DNA of 64,000 nucleotides, taken from NCBI GenBank assembly GCA_013822245.1, contig PNKE01000059.1:62001-126000 (forward strand), in the 5' to 3' direction. The notes under the pieces were generated by a model. The model was not told the origin of the DNA and did not search any database. It saw nothing but the letters and a program-made list of their open reading frames with translations. Shown here in pieces: positions 62,698 to 64,000 of this stretch (positions within the stretch are counted from its first letter, which is position 1; the number at the start of each line of letters is the position of its first letter). This stretch comes from Candidatus Solibacter sp. (GTDB taxonomy: Bacteria > Acidobacteriota > Terriglobia > Bryobacterales > Bryobacteraceae). The position numbers and the translations under genes were made by a program.

Positions 62698-64000
62698 ATG
62701 AACAAGAGAATCTTCACTCTATTGCTCCTGGCCGTGTTCTGCCTATGCGGCAGCGCATGGTCGCAAACCATCACGGCTGCGATGACCGGCACGATCACCG
62801 ACCCGACAGGCGCGGTGGTTCCCAACGCCAAGGTCGTCGCAACCAACACCGCAACGAATCTGAAGTTCGAGACCCAATCCAACGAAGCAGGCCTCTACAA
62901 TCTGGTCTTCCTTCCCGTAGGCCCCTACACCGTGGCCGTTGAGCTTTCGGGCTTCAAGCGGGCCACCGTCGGCAACCTTCAGATGCAGGTGAATCAGATC
63001 GTCCGCGTGGACGTCAGGCTCGAAATCGGCGAGGCGACCCAGACGGTGGAAGTCACCGGCGCCGCGCCGATCCTGCAGACCGAATCCACGCAGACAGGCG
63101 ATTCGATCACGTCCGCCAAGCTCACCGCGCTGCCTCTGAAGGGGCGCAACTTCGTCGCCTTGACGCTGCTGGTCCCCGGTTCGGCCTCGCCGAACCCGGA
63201 GGGCACCAACAGCCGCTTCGGCGCCCGGCCCTACGTGAATGGCAACCGTGAGCAGACCAACAACTTCATGCTCGACGGCGTGGACGTGAACGATTCGATC
63301 GACAACCGCGTCGGTTACTCGCCCAACGTCGACGCACTCGAGGAAGTGAAGGTTCTCACCGGCAACGCCGCCGCCGACTACGGCAACGCCGGCGGCGCCA
63401 CCGTTGTGATGCAGATGAAGAGCGGAACCAATCAGTTCCGCGGCAACGTCTTCGAGTTCCTGCGCAACAACGTGCTCGACGCCAACGGTTTCTTCCGCAA
63501 CCGCAGCGCCGCCACGGCCCGGCGCGCCGACTTCAAGCGCAACATCTTCGGCGGCACCTTCGGCGGCCCCATCGTGAGAGACAAGGCGTTCTTCTTCGTG
63601 AACTATGAGGGCACCGAACAGCGCGCCGGCGGCCCGTCGAACGCAACCGTCGCCCCGCAAGCCTGGCGCAACGGCGACCTGAGCGCCTTCCCGAACACCA
63701 TCATCGACCCGACCACCGGCGTCGTCTTCCCGAACAAACAGATCCCGGTGGCGCGCATCGTCAACCCCGTCGCCAAGAAGCTGTTCTCCAGCCCCGACCT
63801 CTACCCGCTGCCGAACCAGACCGGCGTCGGCGCTCTGGGCCAGACCAACAACTTCGGCAGCTCGACGGCCAGCACTTTGAAGAACCACCAGGGCGACATC
63901 AAGATCGACTACCGCTTCTCGGACAAGGACCACCTCTCGGGACGCTTTTCGATGGGTCAGTACGACTCGTTCGGCAGCCAGGCGGTCCTGCCCACGTCGA
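62698..64000 (+). CDS. Oar-like TonB-dependent receptor, N-terminal part (runs off window)
   Basis: 434 codons without a stop to the window end. Signal peptide at 1-23 (MNKRIFTLLLLAVFCLCGSAWS). A carboxypeptidase-regulatory-like beta-sandwich at about 28-105 ('TGTITDPTGAVVPNAKVVATN', 'EAGLYNLVFLPVGPYTVAVELSGF'). A plug domain follows at about 115-235 ('LPLKGRNFVALTLLVPG', 'NNFMLDGVDVNDS', 'DALEEVKVLTGNAAADYGNAGGATVVMQMKSG'), then barrel strands ('NVFEFLRNNVLDANGFF', 'FGGTFGGPIVRDKAFFFVNYEG'). These large outer-membrane proteins are numerous in Acidobacteriota and are thought to import oligosaccharides or peptides using TonB energy. Confidence 0.93.
   Translation, partial: MNKRIFTLLLLAVFCLCGSAWSQTITAAMTGTITDPTGAVVPNAKVVATNTATNLKFETQSNEAGLYNLVFLPVGPYTVAVELSGFKRATVGNLQMQVNQIVRVDVRLEIGEATQTVEVTGAAPILQTESTQTGDSITSAKLTALPLKGRNFVALTLLVPGSASPNPEGTNSRFGARPYVNGNREQTNNFMLDGVDVNDSIDNRVGYSPNVDALEEVKVLTGNAAADYGNAGGATVVMQMKSGTNQFRGNVFEFLRNNVLDANGFFRNRSAATARRADFKRNIFGGTFGGPIVRDKAFFFVNYEGTEQRAGGPSNATVAPQAWRNGDLSAFPNTIIDPTTGVVFPNKQIPVARIVNPVAKKLFSSPDLYPLPNQTGVGALGQTNNFGSSTASTLKNHQGDIKIDYRFSDKDHLSGRFSMGQYDSFGSQAVLPTS

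Overview
This window comes from a GC-rich bacterial chromosome. It most likely belongs to the Acidobacteriota, probably the Bryobacterales/Solibacter side. This is inferred from gene content: a VWFA-related protein of the acidobacterial type (13.5-14.6 kb), an Oar-like TonB-dependent receptor with a carboxypeptidase-regulatory N-terminus (right edge), ToxR/CadC-like winged-helix regulators, a secreted tricorn-type protease, a GH95 fucosidase, and many secreted or Tat-exported enzymes. No rRNA, tRNA, CRISPR array, phage or intact insertion sequence was seen.

Layout. 0-5 kb: a truncated PhoPQ-activated-type protein, a secreted beta-helix protein, an ABC ATPase, a DUF4126 membrane protein, a repeat-bearing AT-rich island, and glgC. 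5-9.2 kb: a small secreted peptide, the soluble transhydrogenase sthA, an IPT/TIG protein and two regulators. 9.3-11.1 kb: a two-gene hemerythrin/PAS plus DUF1858-DUF2249 operon behind a palindromic operator candidate. 11.1-24.2 kb: a response regulator coupled to a GH3 enzyme, the VWA protein, an aldo/keto reductase, GH95 coupled to ogt, a TRASH/YHS membrane protein, a TPR protein and a tricorn-like protease. 24.3-25.1 kb: tonB.

25.1-32.2 kb is the centrepiece: a compact histidine operon (hisI-hisG-hisD-hisC-HAD-hisB-hisH-hisF-hisA). It is preceded by what looks like a complete transcription attenuator: a 22-residue leader peptide with five consecutive His codons, a 1:2 hairpin bracketing those codons, a bulged antiterminator and an intrinsic terminator. 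A HAD hydrolase overlapping hisC and hisB is the best candidate for the histidinol-phosphate phosphatase. No hisE is present.

32.3-35.6 kb: a UxaE-type epimerase, then an unusual divergent locus with a SLATT-like two-TM protein translationally coupled to a 41-residue proline-rich microprotein, facing a protein with an FDHH motif. 35.6-41.5 kb: a pentose-type catabolic operon (symporter, small membrane protein, fucose/arabinose-type isomerase, ribulokinase, ribulose-5-phosphate 4-epimerase) behind a strong sigma70-like promoter. 41.6-46.1 kb: a paired M16 protease system, a DUF362 protein and a frameshifted PEP-CTERM gene remnant. 46.1-52.2 kb: a six-gene run (ACT, sirtuin, larC, metG, tatD, polyprenyl synthase) with overlapping or near-abutting genes. 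52.3-55.6 kb: a predicted PD-(D/E)XK nuclease, a structured intergenic region, a sugar isomerase/epimerase, bcp and a lone modA. 55.7-59.3 kb: dnaK-dnaJ-hspR without grpE. 59.3-64 kb: a SnoaL-like protein, an Fe-ADH, a membrane protein/ECF sigma/anti-sigma operon, and the start of an Oar-like receptor that runs off the window.

The ends of the window cut two genes (1-549 and 62698-64000).
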